A stretch of 64,000 bases of DNA from Clostridium sp. 12(A) (GCA_000526575.1 JAGI01000002.1:2527501-2591500), one strand, 5' to 3'; counted from the first letter of the stretch, positions 9,105 to 18,195 are shown. Numbers and translations: made by a program. The notes: a model not told the origin generated them from the sequence alone.

Positions 9105-9228
9105 ACTGATTCTCCTTTGGTTGTTTCTTACTATATATAGTAACACAAATTATTTTGTTTTAACAGTCAATCTTGTAAGATTCCAGAAACAACCGTAATC
9201 GATTCTAACTAAAATCTATACTATGTAA

Positions 9229-9260
9229 AGGCAGGTCCCAAACATCTGGGATACCTGCCT
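9229..9260 (-). terminator. Hairpin after the Asn-rich gene
   Basis: AGGCAGGT(CCCA) pairs with (TGGG)ATACCTGCCT across a 6-nt loop. It directly follows the 9268 stop codon on the minus strand. The T tract is short, so it may be a weak terminator or act on both strands. Confidence 0.6.
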
Positions 9261-9267
9261 ATTATTA

Positions 9268-9621
9268 CTAAACAACTCCTGCAGTGTTAATATTGATATC
9301 GTCAACAACCACGACGATGATAACGTTATTGCTAAAGTTATCGCTGAAGTTATTACTTAAATTTCCGTTTAAATTGCCGTTTAGGTTATCATTTAAAAAG
9401 TCATTAAAGTTATCGTTAAAGTTATCTCTGAAGTTATCGCTAAAATTATCACTAAAGTTATCGTTAATGCTTCTGTTACCGTTAGAATTTCTTCTGTTAC
9501 CACAACGGGATTCTCCACATCTTTCTCTTACGAAACGCTCTCTGGCTTCAAAATCGTTACTATTACCATTACCATTATTCCAGTGATTACGCCCACAACA
9601 ATTTCTATTACAGCAACACAT
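9268..9621 (-). CDS. Asn-rich tandem-repeat protein with Cys-rich N-terminus
   Basis: A 117-residue protein of unknown function. Residues 1-10 are cysteine-rich (MCCCNRNCCG), then come an Asn/Gly stretch and a charged segment with two more cysteines. Residues 53-99 contain about twelve tetrapeptide units of the form D/G/N-N-F/L-S/N/R, and the tail is a hydrophobic NVIIVVVVDDINI patch. At DNA level the repeat is a degenerate 12-bp unit. A GTG at 9630 lies inside the AAAGGAG site, so the ATG at 9621 is the start. There is no signal peptide. The composition recalls low-complexity spore-surface or self-assembling proteins, but that is only an analogy. Confidence 0.65.
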   Translation of the reverse strand: MCCCNRNCCGRNHWNNGNGNSNDFEARERFVRERCGESRCGNRRNSNGNRSINDNFSDNFSDNFRDNFNDNFNDFLNDNLNGNLNGNLSNNFSDNFSNNVIIVVVVDDININTAGVV

Positions 9622-10178
9622 ATATCTCACTCCTTTCTTGATAAGACATACTATATTTTATGCCACTGGCAGACAAGTAGTGAGAAAACAGAACGTGCGT
9701 TCTTTTTTAAGGGTAGTTATAAATGCAAGGTCAAGTATTTACTAGAATTAGAATAGGCTTTATTAAGGCTTTATATCATGCTTTCATGTGTTTTAGTTAT
9801 TACTAAGAAACGGGCTTAAAGCTATAAGATATCAAATTAAAATGTTAATAGCAAATTGTATAAGCGCCGATGAATAAACCATTTTAGCTGCTGACACACT
9901 GCTATTAAGTGATTGATTAAATGAAGCCGCAGTCCCCCGGTCTATCTGAAATTCCAATAAAACAGCCCCCGATCAAGGAAATGAACCATGCTGAAAATCC
10001 TTATCCAGAGCAAAGAACCTGCAATATTTATCGAATGATTTTTCCCTCAAGCACACATAAACTTGTTATCTCGTAAGAATAAATTAAATTATTACGATTT
10101 TTCAGTTCATCTTGTAAGATCCCCCATTTTCTGCTATGCTAGGAAACGTAAAAACAATCAGGAGGATAGTCAAACAGT
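9622..10178. other. Intergenic region without recognised gene
   Basis: About 555 bp of A+T-rich DNA lie between divergent genes. I see a short hairpin followed by T6 at 9690-9708 (AGAAC-GTGC-GTTCT), which could be a small terminator. The right end holds the promoter of the 10179 gene. No ORF with a ribosome binding site and no recognised RNA motif was found. A small RNA cannot be excluded. Confidence 0.5.
10113..10141 (+). promoter_or_regulatory. Promoter of the 10179 gene
   Basis: TTGTAA and TATGCT are separated by 17 bp (GATCCCCCATTTTCTGC), about 40 bp upstream of the ATG. The -35 lies within the palindrome ATCTT-GT-AAGAT (10109-10120). Confidence 0.6.
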
Positions 10179-10943
10179 ATGAACCAGTATAACAATCAGC
10201 CAAGATCAGGCCGCAGGCAATCAGGCCCTCAATACCGACAAGATGCGGGAAAACATGGTTTTCTTTCGGTCCTTCTGTTTTATGTGCTGCCTTTTATTCT
10301 TATCAATGGTCTTATCTTCTTTGTGGTAACAGAAAAGCCAAAGGGAGATATTTCCATCGGCGAAAGCAGCGATTATATTTCAACCACCATGGAACTTAAA
10401 ATAAGCTCTCTGCTTCCTTTAAAGAGTATGGAGGTGACCTTGGACGGAAATCCTGTGGAAATCACAAAAACAGGTTCCAAGATCTATACAGCAAATTTAA
10501 AAAATAATGGCGCCCTGGAAGTAAAGCTTACCGGATTTAATAAAATGAGAACCGTTTTCGGCGAGCAGGTGAATGTTCTGGATGATACTCCTCCAGTCAT
10601 TAAGGACAAGATGTTTAAGGAAGGAATTCTTTCTTTCCGTCTGGATGACAGCCAGTCTGGAGTGGATTATTCCTCTGTTACTGCTTATAATGAGGACAAG
10701 CCGGAAATTCTCCCTCTTTCCATTGACCGGAGTACTGGACTTATCATGTTTGAGATCAAGAAAGAGAATCTGACCATCTCTGCTAAGGATAAGATTGGAA
10801 ACGAAATGCACGTCACTTATGATCCAAAAGGCCAGAGCGTGGATGATGAAGAGTTGAATGGCGAAGAGAATCAGCTTCCGGATGATGAGACTTTAGAAGA
10901 TACCGAGAATGCAACAGATAGTAATAAAAAGAATACGAATTAG
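10179..10943 (+). CDS. Single-pass membrane protein, unknown function
   Basis: 254 residues, not recognised. A basic Gln/Arg-rich cytoplasmic head (1-27) precedes one membrane helix at about 28-50 (FLSVLLFYVLPFILINGLIF). An extracellular part of beta-rich character follows (TMELKISSLLPLKSMEVTLD, DDTPPVIKD), ending in an acidic tail. The external portion reads like one or two Ig-like folds. No LPXTG-type sorting signal or lipobox is present. AGGAGG lies 13 nt before the ATG, slightly long. The gene is monocistronic, with its own promoter and a strong terminator. Confidence 0.7.
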   Translation: MNQYNNQPRSGRRQSGPQYRQDAGKHGFLSVLLFYVLPFILINGLIFFVVTEKPKGDISIGESSDYISTTMELKISSLLPLKSMEVTLDGNPVEITKTGSKIYTANLKNNGALEVKLTGFNKMRTVFGEQVNVLDDTPPVIKDKMFKEGILSFRLDDSQSGVDYSSVTAYNEDKPEILPLSIDRSTGLIMFEIKKENLTISAKDKIGNEMHVTYDPKGQSVDDEELNGEENQLPDDETLEDTENATDSNKKNTN

Positions 10944-10954
10944 AATATAATTAA

Positions 10955-10985
10955 AAGATTCCGGGCTTACTGGAATCTTTTTTTA
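10955..10985 (+). terminator. Rho-independent terminator after 10179 gene
   Basis: AAGATTCC (10955-10962) pairs with GGAATCTT (10972-10979) across a 9-nt loop, followed by a T run. Confidence 0.9.
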
Positions 10986-11011
10986 TGGAATAGAAAATTA
11001 CACTCTATTTC

Positions 11012-11059
11012 ATAAAAAAGAATGCTGGAAATGTGCTTTTTGGGCACACACCAACATTC
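11012..11059 (-). terminator. Rho-independent terminator after malQ
   Basis: On the minus strand GAATGTTGG...GTGC pairs with GCAC...CCAGCATTC, followed by T6. It lies just past the malQ stop codon. Confidence 0.8.
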
Positions 11060-11071
11060 CGTATAGAACCT

Positions 11072-12556
11072 TTATTCCTTTCCTCTGCCGTAAAGAAAGG
11101 TAAGCTCCCTGCATTTATTTAAGATATCTTCTGTCAGTTCCCCGGGAAGGAGCCTGAAACGCCAGTTCTTTCCTAAAGTGGAAGGCTCATTGATCCTGGC
11201 CTCACAGCCAAGGCCCAAATAATCCTGAACCGGGATAATGGCAAGGCGTGCCACACTTTGGAGTGCTAAACGGATATAGTTCCAGGAAACCTGTTCTTCT
11301 GATGGGTTCGTGGTATTCATGTAATTATCGGCAAATCTTCTGTCCTCCTGGGATAAGCTGTAATACCAGCTTTTTAAGGTATCATTATCGTGAGTTCCGG
11401 TGTACACCACGCTGTTTTGAGTATGGTTATGAGGAAGATAATCGCTCTCCTCCCAGGAATTAAAAGCGAATTCCAGTACCTTCATTCCGGGATAACCAGT
11501 TTCTTTTAACAGGTTTTTGACGGAAGGCGTCAGAAAGCCTAAATCCTCTGCAATGATATCAAGTTCTCCAAAGGCTTTTTTCATCTCTTCAAAGAAATCG
11601 ATACCAGGGCCCTTTTCCCAGGCTCCCCCTATGGCATTTTCACTTCCTGCCGGTATGGAGTAATACTCATCAAATCCCCTGAAATGATCCACACGAACCA
11701 CATCATAAAGGAGGAAGCTGTATTCCATACGCTTTTTCCACCATTCATAGCCCGTTTCCTTATGATATCCCCATCGGTAAAGGGGATTTCCCCAAAGCTG
11801 GCCAGTGGGAGAAAACCCATCCGGTGGGCAACCGGCTACGGCAATGGGGTTTCTATCCTCATCAAACTGAAAAAGCTCCGGATGAGACCAGGTATCTGCA
11901 CTGTCAAAGGCCACATAGATGGGCATATCTCCAATGATGCCAATGCCCCGGTCCCCTGCGTAGGACTTAAGCCTGTTCCACTCTTCTGTGAATTTCATTT
12001 GAAGAAAAGCATAAAAGCCAATCTCACCTTCAAGCTCCTTCTCATACCGGACAACTGCCTCGGGATTTCGAAGACGGATATCTTCCTCCCACTCAATCCA
12101 GGATTTCCCCTGAAAATGATCTTTTAAAGCCATATAAAAGCAGTAAAGTTTCGTTTCTTCCCCCAAAGACTCCATAGCCTCTGCTGATGTGTGTCCCCCC
12201 TCTTTCCAGCGGGCATATGCTTTCTTTAATAAGGGAAAACGGTTGTGATACAGTTTCTCATAATCGATATACCTGGAATCTCCCCCAAAATCTGTAGAAT
12301 CACATTCTTCTTCCGTGAGAAGTCCTTCCTTTATAAGCTCTGTTAAATCTATAAAATAAGGATTTCCTGCGAAGGCAGAAAAGGACTGATAAGGGGAATC
12401 CCCATAGCCGGTAGGGCCCAGGGGCAGGATCTGCCAGTACTTCTGTCCTGCTCTTTGTAACTGATCCAAAAACTCATATGCCTCTTTTGAAAATGCCCCG
12501 ATTCCGTACTTTGACGAAAGACTGGACACCGGAAGCAACATACCGCATTCCCGCAT
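11072..12556 (-). CDS. malQ: 4-alpha-glucanotransferase (amylomaltase, GH77)
   Basis: Transfers alpha-1,4-glucan segments between maltodextrins in cytosolic maltose and glycogen metabolism. The 494 residues match the short bacterial GH77 type. Visible family motifs are the N-terminal GMLLPVSSLSSKYGIG, VVRVDHFRGFDEY carrying the catalytic aspartate, IIAEDLG with the acid/base glutamate, and YTGTHDNDT. AAAGGAG precedes the ATG by 8 nt. It is monocistronic, with no other maltodextrin genes in the window. Confidence 0.96.
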   Translation of the reverse strand: MRECGMLLPVSSLSSKYGIGAFSKEAYEFLDQLQRAGQKYWQILPLGPTGYGDSPYQSFSAFAGNPYFIDLTELIKEGLLTEEECDSTDFGGDSRYIDYEKLYHNRFPLLKKAYARWKEGGHTSAEAMESLGEETKLYCFYMALKDHFQGKSWIEWEEDIRLRNPEAVVRYEKELEGEIGFYAFLQMKFTEEWNRLKSYAGDRGIGIIGDMPIYVAFDSADTWSHPELFQFDEDRNPIAVAGCPPDGFSPTGQLWGNPLYRWGYHKETGYEWWKKRMEYSFLLYDVVRVDHFRGFDEYYSIPAGSENAIGGAWEKGPGIDFFEEMKKAFGELDIIAEDLGFLTPSVKNLLKETGYPGMKVLEFAFNSWEESDYLPHNHTQNSVVYTGTHDNDTLKSWYYSLSQEDRRFADNYMNTTNPSEEQVSWNYIRLALQSVARLAIIPVQDYLGLGCEARINEPSTLGKNWRFRLLPGELTEDILNKCRELTFLYGRGKE

Positions 12557-12827
12557 AGATCTTCTCCTTTAACGCCTATATTTTCCATTCCATATTATCT
12601 TATGGTGTCTGTTTACACAGTAACACGGAGGAGGAAGAAATACAATATTTTTTAGATGCCTGGTATTATTTTTGACATTTTATGACCCTTGGGATTCCAT
12701 TATGACTATGTTAGAAATCCGTAATCAAAACCTATGAATTTTGACCTGGAATGTTAAGAGAAAAGAAATACACGATTTCCATTTTTCCTGTAAAATAAAG
12801 GTAGAAAAGGAAAAGGAGGAATTTAAT

Positions 12828-13574
12828 ATGAGAAAAATAAATAAACCACTGGCAGCCATTGTTATCGCCGCTGCCGCTATGGGTCTTACCGCATGTGCAA
12901 CACAGCCTACAGCAGCTCCTGCTGCCAATGTATCCGTTGATAATAAGTCTTTCAATACCATTCAAGTACAGAGTACAGAAAAAGTAAAGGTCGTTCCTGA
13001 TATGGCAGAGGTGAACTACTCTGTTTCCACACAGGCTGCAGATCCAAAGGCTGCCCAGGAAACCAATACCCAGGATGTTAACAAGGTCATTGATTTCTTA
13101 AAGAAAGCAGGCGTTGATGAGAAATCCATCCAGACCTCAAACTACGGACTGAATCCAATTTATGATTACAATGCCGGACAAAAAATCACCGGATATGAGA
13201 TGCGCACAGGAATTATTGTTTCCGATCTTCCTATGGATAAATTAGGAACTCTGGTGGCTTCCAGTATTGAAGCCGGCATCAATAACATTGATCACATTGC
13301 TTATATGTCCAGCAAATACGATGAAAGCTATCAGGAAGCATTAAAAAAAGCAGTTTCCGCTTCTAAGGTAAAGGCAGATGCCATTGCAGCTGCAAGCGGT
13401 GTTACTCTTGGAACTATCACCAATGTGGTAGAATTAAGCACATATAACGAAAACCGTTATGAAAGCGTTGAAGGCGCTGCATTTGGTGCTCAGGCAGATG
13501 CAAAATCAATTGCAGTGGAACCTGGTCAGCTTGATGTGGAAGCTCAGGTTACTGTGACTTACGGTATTAAATAA
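12828..13574 (+). CDS. SIMPL domain (DUF541) lipoprotein
   Basis: 248 residues. A lipoprotein signal (residues 1-23) ends in LTAC, so the mature protein should be anchored on the outer face of the membrane by C23. The SIMPL domain covers residues about 45-248 and starts with TIQVQSTEKVKVVPDMAEV. Family members are secreted or periplasmic, with poorly defined function. The frame is open further upstream, but AAGGAGG sits 8 nt before the ATG at 12828. The stop overlaps the convergent YbaN-like gene by 8 bp. Confidence 0.88.
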   Translation: MRKINKPLAAIVIAAAAMGLTACATQPTAAPAANVSVDNKSFNTIQVQSTEKVKVVPDMAEVNYSVSTQAADPKAAQETNTQDVNKVIDFLKKAGVDEKSIQTSNYGLNPIYDYNAGQKITGYEMRTGIIVSDLPMDKLGTLVASSIEAGINNIDHIAYMSSKYDESYQEALKKAVSASKVKADAIAAASGVTLGTITNVVELSTYNENRYESVEGAAFGAQADAKSIAVEPGQLDVEAQVTVTYGIK

Positions 13575-13965
13575 TACCATCTGCTGTAGTCTCTGGCTTT
13601 AAGGTTTTAACACCAAAGAAAAAGAAGGCAATATGGCAGAGCCATACAATTGCCAGGATAATCTGGCCCACCGGAATCCGGCTCATGGCGAAGAAGCCTA
13701 TGGCCATGGCAATGGTCAAACTGAAAGAAAGTGTCAGCTTGGTTTTGATTGTCATGGCACGCTTCTTCACATAGCTTTCCAAATGATTTTTATAAAGACT
13801 GGTATTTAAAAACCAGGCATGCAGCTTATCGCTGCTCCTTGCAAAGCAGTAGAGCGCCCCCATTAAAAAGGGGAACGCAGGGAGCAGCGGTAAAACTGCG
13901 CCCAAAGCGCCAAGTCCCGTAAGAAGAATTCCTGCCGCGCACAGCAGCTTCTTTTTTATCTTCAT
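13567..13965 (-). CDS. YbaN family (DUF454) membrane protein
   Basis: 132 residues with an N-terminal helix pair (LLCAAGILLTGLGALGAVLP) containing the family's LP-rich turn, the hallmark F-ARSS segment, and two more helices near the C-terminus. It is an inner membrane protein of unknown role. The gene starts 1 bp after the YgbA-like gene ends, so the two form an operon. Confidence 0.88.
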   Translation of the reverse strand: MKIKKKLLCAAGILLTGLGALGAVLPLLPAFPFLMGALYCFARSSDKLHAWFLNTSLYKNHLESYVKKRAMTIKTKLTLSFSLTIAMAIGFFAMSRIPVGQIILAIVWLCHIAFFFFGVKTLKPETTADGII

Positions 13966-13966
13966 T

Positions 13967-14314
13967 TTATGATTCTACTTCCTTTCTGGATTCTATCATA
14001 TGACGGATCACCATGACCGGATGCCGAAAAAACAAACGCTTCCCGGAAAAAACCATGACTTCCCGGATTCGCTCCCGCATATCGTCCCGGTAACAATGTA
14101 CCTTGCACTGGGAGCAAAAGGTCTTTGTCTCTGTAAAGGGACAGCGCTCTGTCCGGTTGCGTGCGTAAGCTTCTAATTCTTGGCACTCCTTGCAAAGCCC
14201 ATTTCTTGTTCCATGCTTTTTCCTACAGTATAATGCAATCATACGGTATGTAATCTTGATTTCACTTTGTTTTTTTTCCTGAACATTCATTGATACGTTC
14301 ACTTTCCCTTCCAT
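13967..14314 (-). CDS. YgbA family protein (nitrous oxide-stimulated promoter family)
   Basis: 115 residues with many cysteines arranged in pairs: YCRKKHGTRNGLCKEC, RCPFTETKTFCSQCKVHCY. This is the YgbA_NO family, whose E. coli member is induced by nitrosative stress; the cysteines probably bind metal or zinc. The ATG at 14314 lacks a clear ribosome binding site, and an internal ATG eight codons later is possible. It is coupled to the YbaN-like gene downstream. Confidence 0.82.
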   Translation of the reverse strand: MEGKVNVSMNVQEKKQSEIKITYRMIALYCRKKHGTRNGLCKECQELEAYARNRTERCPFTETKTFCSQCKVHCYRDDMRERIREVMVFSGKRLFFRHPVMVIRHMIESRKEVES

Positions 14315-14501
14315 GAACTCAATGTATTATCTCACATGAAACCACATTTGAATAGCTGCTCATACATGCAAGACCTTTTTATTATCATATTACCAGATGA
14401 ATGGATTTCATGCGCCTGATTAGAGATGGCCGTATGTATAAAAAGAGTCAAGAAATCTTGCCCCCAAGACTTCTTGACTTAAAATCTTAACATGAAGCAT
14501 G

Positions 14502-15410
14502 TTAAACCTGTTCTTTCCCGTAAAGTGATAAGAGATTGTGGGGAACTTCAATTCCTTCCTCCTCCAGCCGAAGCTTAATCTGTTCTAAAACCTCGGCCCG
14601 GACGGTCCAGTAATGTTCCATGAGGGCCCAGCCTCTGATCCCGATGATCACTGACTGCTCCGTAAGATCGCTGACATATACCTCCATGGGCTCTTCTTTT
14701 AGAATCCACCTGTGGTTTTTAATAATCTCTTCCAGCACCTGTTTGGCCTTTTTTAAATCCGAGCCATAGCTGATCCGTATCAGCACATCAAGCCTCCGCT
14801 TGTCCATGGCAGTTACGTTGGTGAGGGCAGAATTTGCCAGAGTGCCGTTTGGAATAACAACCTGCTTATTGTCCGCCGTGGTCAGTATGGTATAGACCAG
14901 ACCAATGGTGCGCACAGTGCCTTCTCCATCTCTGGCAATGATATAATCTCCTACCCGGAATGGTTTCATGAGAAGAATCAATACGCCTCCGGCAAAATTA
15001 GCAAGGCTTCCCTGGACCGCAAGTCCAATGGCAATACTGGCGGATCCAAGAAGTGCTATAATAGAAGCTGAGCTTACACCGATCTGGTCTGCGATGACAA
15101 AGGCCAGAAAGCAGTACAGCATGGCGTTCAGTACGGACAACAAAAACTTCCTTACGCTGATTTCCATGTCCATCTTTTTAAAGGACCGCTCCAAGATATG
15201 ATGAGTCATCTTGATAAGCCTTGAGCCGATAAAAAATATAATAAGAGCAATCAATAGCTTAATTCCAAATGCTATGAGATGAGGCCCCCAGCCCTTAATG
15301 GTCTCAAGAAGGACATTGGGCTTTAACTGCTCTAAGTTCTCCTGGACCTCTTCACTAAAAATAGCCAGGGACTCATCTGCTGTTGAGGTAGTGAGCATAT
15401 ATAATATCAT
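14502..15410 (-). CDS. Small-conductance mechanosensitive channel, MscS family
   Basis: About 302 residues. Membrane helices lie at roughly 35-60, 85-105 and 110-140. The pore helix has the glycine/alanine pattern AIGLAVQGSLANFAGGVLIL, followed by the MscS beta domain motif PFRVGDYI and the cytoplasmic alpha/beta domain. It releases solutes on osmotic downshock. The frame starts at 15434, but AGGAG lies 8 nt before the ATG at 15410, which I prefer. The gene follows the DUF3810 gene by about 50 bp on the same strand, and co-transcription is likely. Confidence 0.92.
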   Translation of the reverse strand: MILYMLTTSTADESLAIFSEEVQENLEQLKPNVLLETIKGWGPHLIAFGIKLLIALIIFFIGSRLIKMTHHILERSFKKMDMEISVRKFLLSVLNAMLYCFLAFVIADQIGVSSASIIALLGSASIAIGLAVQGSLANFAGGVLILLMKPFRVGDYIIARDGEGTVRTIGLVYTILTTADNKQVVIPNGTLANSALTNVTAMDKRRLDVLIRISYGSDLKKAKQVLEEIIKNHRWILKEEPMEVYVSDLTEQSVIIGIRGWALMEHYWTVRAEVLEQIKLRLEEEGIEVPHNLLSLYGKEQV

Positions 15411-15462
15411 CTGCGTTTCTCCTAATTCATTCATTTCCCGTGTGGAACTACTGTGTATTTTA

Positions 15463-16548
15463 TCATTCCCTGAGAATTATTTCAATAGACTTAGGCTGTG
15501 TCCCCTTCTCCCACTGGTGATAAGCCAGCATTAAATCTACCATTCTTCCATAGCTTTTAACTCCGTCTGACTGGCTGTTCAGCTTTAGATAAGTATCATT
15601 CAGCTGATTGGACACTTCTGCCGTCTTTCCTTCATATTTGCCCCAAAATTCCGTATTATACTTAAGATCATCCCAAATCCGGTCAGAAAGCATGCCGGAA
15701 ACCTTTGCGTATGCCTGGGGATCTGCTCCTTCCAGGGCATTGGTGGCATAAATCCAGCCGGTGAGATACCCGCTGTACTGAAATGACAGCTCATCGGAGC
15801 CGATACAGGCCAGATAGCCGATAAAATTAGCCTCATCTTCTCTCATAAAGCCTCTTAAATGAGACAGCTCATGGCAGAGAGTATGGGGAATGTTATAATC
15901 CGGCATGGAACGGTTATATATGGCCTCTGCGGTAAAGGGAGAATACTGTCCGCAAAGCTGCTGTATGGAGAAAATATAAGACCATAAAAGCGGCTTTGGC
16001 TGAGGATAAAATCCGTCAAGCTCCGGATATAACTGGCCCAGCTGTTTCATGGCGGCAACACTTTCCGCACCCATGCCTTTTAATTCCAGCTTACCTGTTT
16101 CTGACTCTGACATGCGGTTTAGAGTTTCAGTCAGATCCTCACAAAGTAAAATTAAATCTTCAATAGAAGATTCCTTTATAGAAAGACCGGAATAGGCGGA
16201 AAATGGCCTGCGGTAATAATTAATGCCGCAATTTATGGTAAATAAAAAAAAGAGCAGGGTAAGAGTAAAAATACTACTGATTAGAATTTTCTTCAAATTA
16301 CGGATGGAACGGATGGCATAAATGAGAAAGAAAAGAAAAAAGAGAATGGATAGCACCTCTAAAAGAGCAAAAGGAAATAGACCGGTGATCCCTCCCAGAA
16401 TCCCGACGATCAAAGGATAGATGGACTTAGAATACCACTCCCCAAATCCAGGAACGTTTCTTGCCATGACCTGCAAAAGCAGGGAGATAAAAAACATCAC
16501 CGCAGATGCGATGAGAAGTCGTTTGTTTTCCTTCTTTTTTTCTTCCAA
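15463..16548 (-). CDS. DUF3810 membrane protein with HELSH metalloprotease-like motif
   Basis: 361 residues. Three hydrophobic helices lie in the first 110 residues, followed by a soluble domain with CHELSHLRGFMREDEANF. The HExxH-like HELSH plus a downstream EDEAN glutamate is a zinc-peptidase-like signature. The match is to DUF3810, a family with no demonstrated substrate. It lies upstream of the mscS-like gene on the same strand. Confidence 0.85.
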   Translation of the reverse strand: MEEKKKENKRLLIASAVMFFISLLLQVMARNVPGFGEWYSKSIYPLIVGILGGITGLFPFALLEVLSILFFLFFLIYAIRSIRNLKKILISSIFTLTLLFFLFTINCGINYYRRPFSAYSGLSIKESSIEDLILLCEDLTETLNRMSESETGKLELKGMGAESVAAMKQLGQLYPELDGFYPQPKPLLWSYIFSIQQLCGQYSPFTAEAIYNRSMPDYNIPHTLCHELSHLRGFMREDEANFIGYLACIGSDELSFQYSGYLTGWIYATNALEGADPQAYAKVSGMLSDRIWDDLKYNTEFWGKYEGKTAEVSNQLNDTYLKLNSQSDGVKSYGRMVDLMLAYHQWEKGTQPKSIEIILRE

Positions 16549-16722
16549 AGGCCCTCCTCCTTATGTGCACAATTCGATAATTCTATATTACCGCCATAAT
16601 ATGGCTATTTCATGGAATGTTTGTGAATATTTTCTTACCATTTTGTGAACCCCCTTGCGTTATGTGGAAAACTCATATAAACTCAATGAGGAACCAAAAA
16701 GCAGAGAAAAGAAGAGAACAAT

Positions 16723-17289
16723 ATGAAGAGAGACGAAACCATGCAAAATGAGCAGAAACCGTTTAGCTGGAAGGATGAGATCATAAGCTGGATTAAGATC
16801 ATCGTCACAGCAGCTATCATTGCGTTTGTGCTTAACAACTTTATCATTGCTAACAGCAGAGTGCCAAGCGGATCCATGGAAAAGACCATAATGACAGGAG
16901 ACCGGGTCATCGGATCCCGGCTTTCCTATTACTTTTCTGATCCACAGCGCGACGATGTGGTCATCTTCCACTTTCCTGATGATCCCACCGGCAAGACTTA
17001 TTACGTGAAGCGTATCATAGGGCTTCCAGGAGATACCGTTGATATTCGAGACGGAAAGGTTTACTTAAATAATTCTGAGACCCCACTGGACGAGCCATAC
17101 TTACCAGAGCCAATGGAACCAGAGCCAGAGGCCCACTTTACGGTCCCTGAAGATTCCTACTTTATGCTGGGAGATAACCGTAACTTCTCCGCAGATGCCA
17201 GACGCTGGAATCATAAATATGTGAAAAAGAACAAGATCATTGCAAAGGTCTTATTCCGGTATTATCCATCTATTAAAAAAATTCAGTAA
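16723..17289 (+). CDS. lepB: Signal peptidase I
   Basis: Membrane serine protease that removes signal peptides from exported proteins. Of 188 residues, a single N-terminal helix covers about 22-43. The catalytic serine is S51 in VPSGSMEKT and the general-base lysine is K96 in YYVKRIIGLPGD. The C-terminal box GDNRNFSADARRW is present. The ribosome binding site before 16723 is weak (GAAGAG), and the ATG at 16741 is an alternative start. Monocistronic, with its own terminator. Confidence 0.95.
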   Translation: MKRDETMQNEQKPFSWKDEIISWIKIIVTAAIIAFVLNNFIIANSRVPSGSMEKTIMTGDRVIGSRLSYYFSDPQRDDVVIFHFPDDPTGKTYYVKRIIGLPGDTVDIRDGKVYLNNSETPLDEPYLPEPMEPEPEAHFTVPEDSYFMLGDNRNFSADARRWNHKYVKKNKIIAKVLFRYYPSIKKIQ

Positions 17290-17294
17290 AAAAG

Positions 17295-17325
17295 CGCAGA
17301 CCAGGGATTTCTGGCCTGCGTTTTT
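17295..17325 (+). terminator. Rho-independent terminator between lepB and the oxidoreductase gene
   Basis: CGCAG-A-CCAG pairs with CTGG-C-CTGCG (17295-17320), followed by TTTTT. A-rich sequence on the left makes it usable from both sides for the convergent genes. Confidence 0.88.
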
Positions 17326-17331
17326 ATGCTT

Positions 17332-18195
17332 TTACCACTGATAATATTTAATCAGGGCCTGAGTTCCCTCATCCCCATGACCATTCTCTTCCATATTCTC
17401 ATACATAGAGCGGATATAGGTAAGGACTCCCAGACTGACGCCTGCCCGCGCAGCCTCTTCTTCTGCAATCTTCATATCTTTAATAAAATGCTTGATAAAA
17501 AATCCCGGTTCAAAATCATTGGATAGAATCTTTGGGGCCTGGGCATTTAGCTGGGCGCTTCCGGCGGCTCCTGTGGCTATGGATTCCACCATATTCCTGT
17601 CATCCAGTCCGTTTGCCCTGGCATAGGTGATTGCTTCACAAACCCCTGCGATAGAACCTGCTATGGCAATCTGGTTGCACATTTTCGTATGCTGTCCATT
17701 TCCTGGGCCTCCCGTATACCGGATGGCCTTTCCCATGGCTTCAAATACAGGAAGACAGCGGTCGAAATCTTCCTGATCCCCTCCCGCTAATATGGTAAGA
17801 GTCCCTTCCCTGGCTCCTGTATCCCCTCCGGTCACAGGCGCATCGATGGCCTTACAGCCTTTTTTTCCTGCCTCTTCATAAATCCGTTTTGCAAGCTCCG
17901 GACTTGTGGTGGTCATATCAATGAGACAAGTTCCTGGATCTGCCCCAGAAAGGATTCCTTTTTCTCCAAAATAGACCTCTTCCACATCCTTTGGATACCC
18001 TACAATGGTAATGACGCAGTCCTTATCCCTGGCACAGGAGGCTGGATCTGGATACCAGGTGGCACCTTCCAAAATAATGTCCTCTGCTTTTTCTCTGGTT
18101 CTTGTATAGATTCCAACTTCAAAACCAGCCTTCATTAAGTTTCTCACCATGGACTTTCCCATGATTCCCACGCCGATAAATCCGATTTTTTTCAT
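17332..18195 (-). CDS. NAD(P)-dependent beta-hydroxyacid dehydrogenase (3-hydroxyisobutyrate / tartronate semialdehyde reductase type)
   Basis: 287 residues, typical of the family. The Rossmann motif GFIGVGIMGKSMVRNLMKAG opens the protein, the substrate loop DAPVTGGDTGAREGTLTILA follows near residue 120, and the catalytic lysine segment GNGQHTKMCNQI lies near residue 175. The family oxidises or reduces small beta-hydroxyacids; the exact substrate cannot be read. It is transcribed alone after the rpiB terminator. Confidence 0.88.
   Translation of the reverse strand: MKKIGFIGVGIMGKSMVRNLMKAGFEVGIYTRTREKAEDIILEGATWYPDPASCARDKDCVITIVGYPKDVEEVYFGEKGILSGADPGTCLIDMTTTSPELAKRIYEEAGKKGCKAIDAPVTGGDTGAREGTLTILAGGDQEDFDRCLPVFEAMGKAIRYTGGPGNGQHTKMCNQIAIAGSIAGVCEAITYARANGLDDRNMVESIATGAAGSAQLNAQAPKILSNDFEPGFFIKHFIKDMKIAEEEAARAGVSLGVLTYIRSMYENMEENGHGDEGTQALIKYYQW

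Noticed and set aside
9318-9475. Short regular repeats resembling a CRISPR array
   Set aside because: Units are 12 bp with no unique spacers, lie in frame inside a coding sequence, and no cas genes are present.
9284-9586. Leu/Lys-rich 100-codon frame on the + strand
   Set aside because: It is the antisense shadow of the Asn-rich repeat gene, with no ribosome binding site and repeat-driven composition.
9169-10120. Two copies of the palindrome ATCTT-GT-AAGAT flanking the Asn-rich gene
   Set aside because: A repeated 12-mer is expected by chance in 64 kb. No recombinase is adjacent, and one copy simply overlaps a promoter -35.
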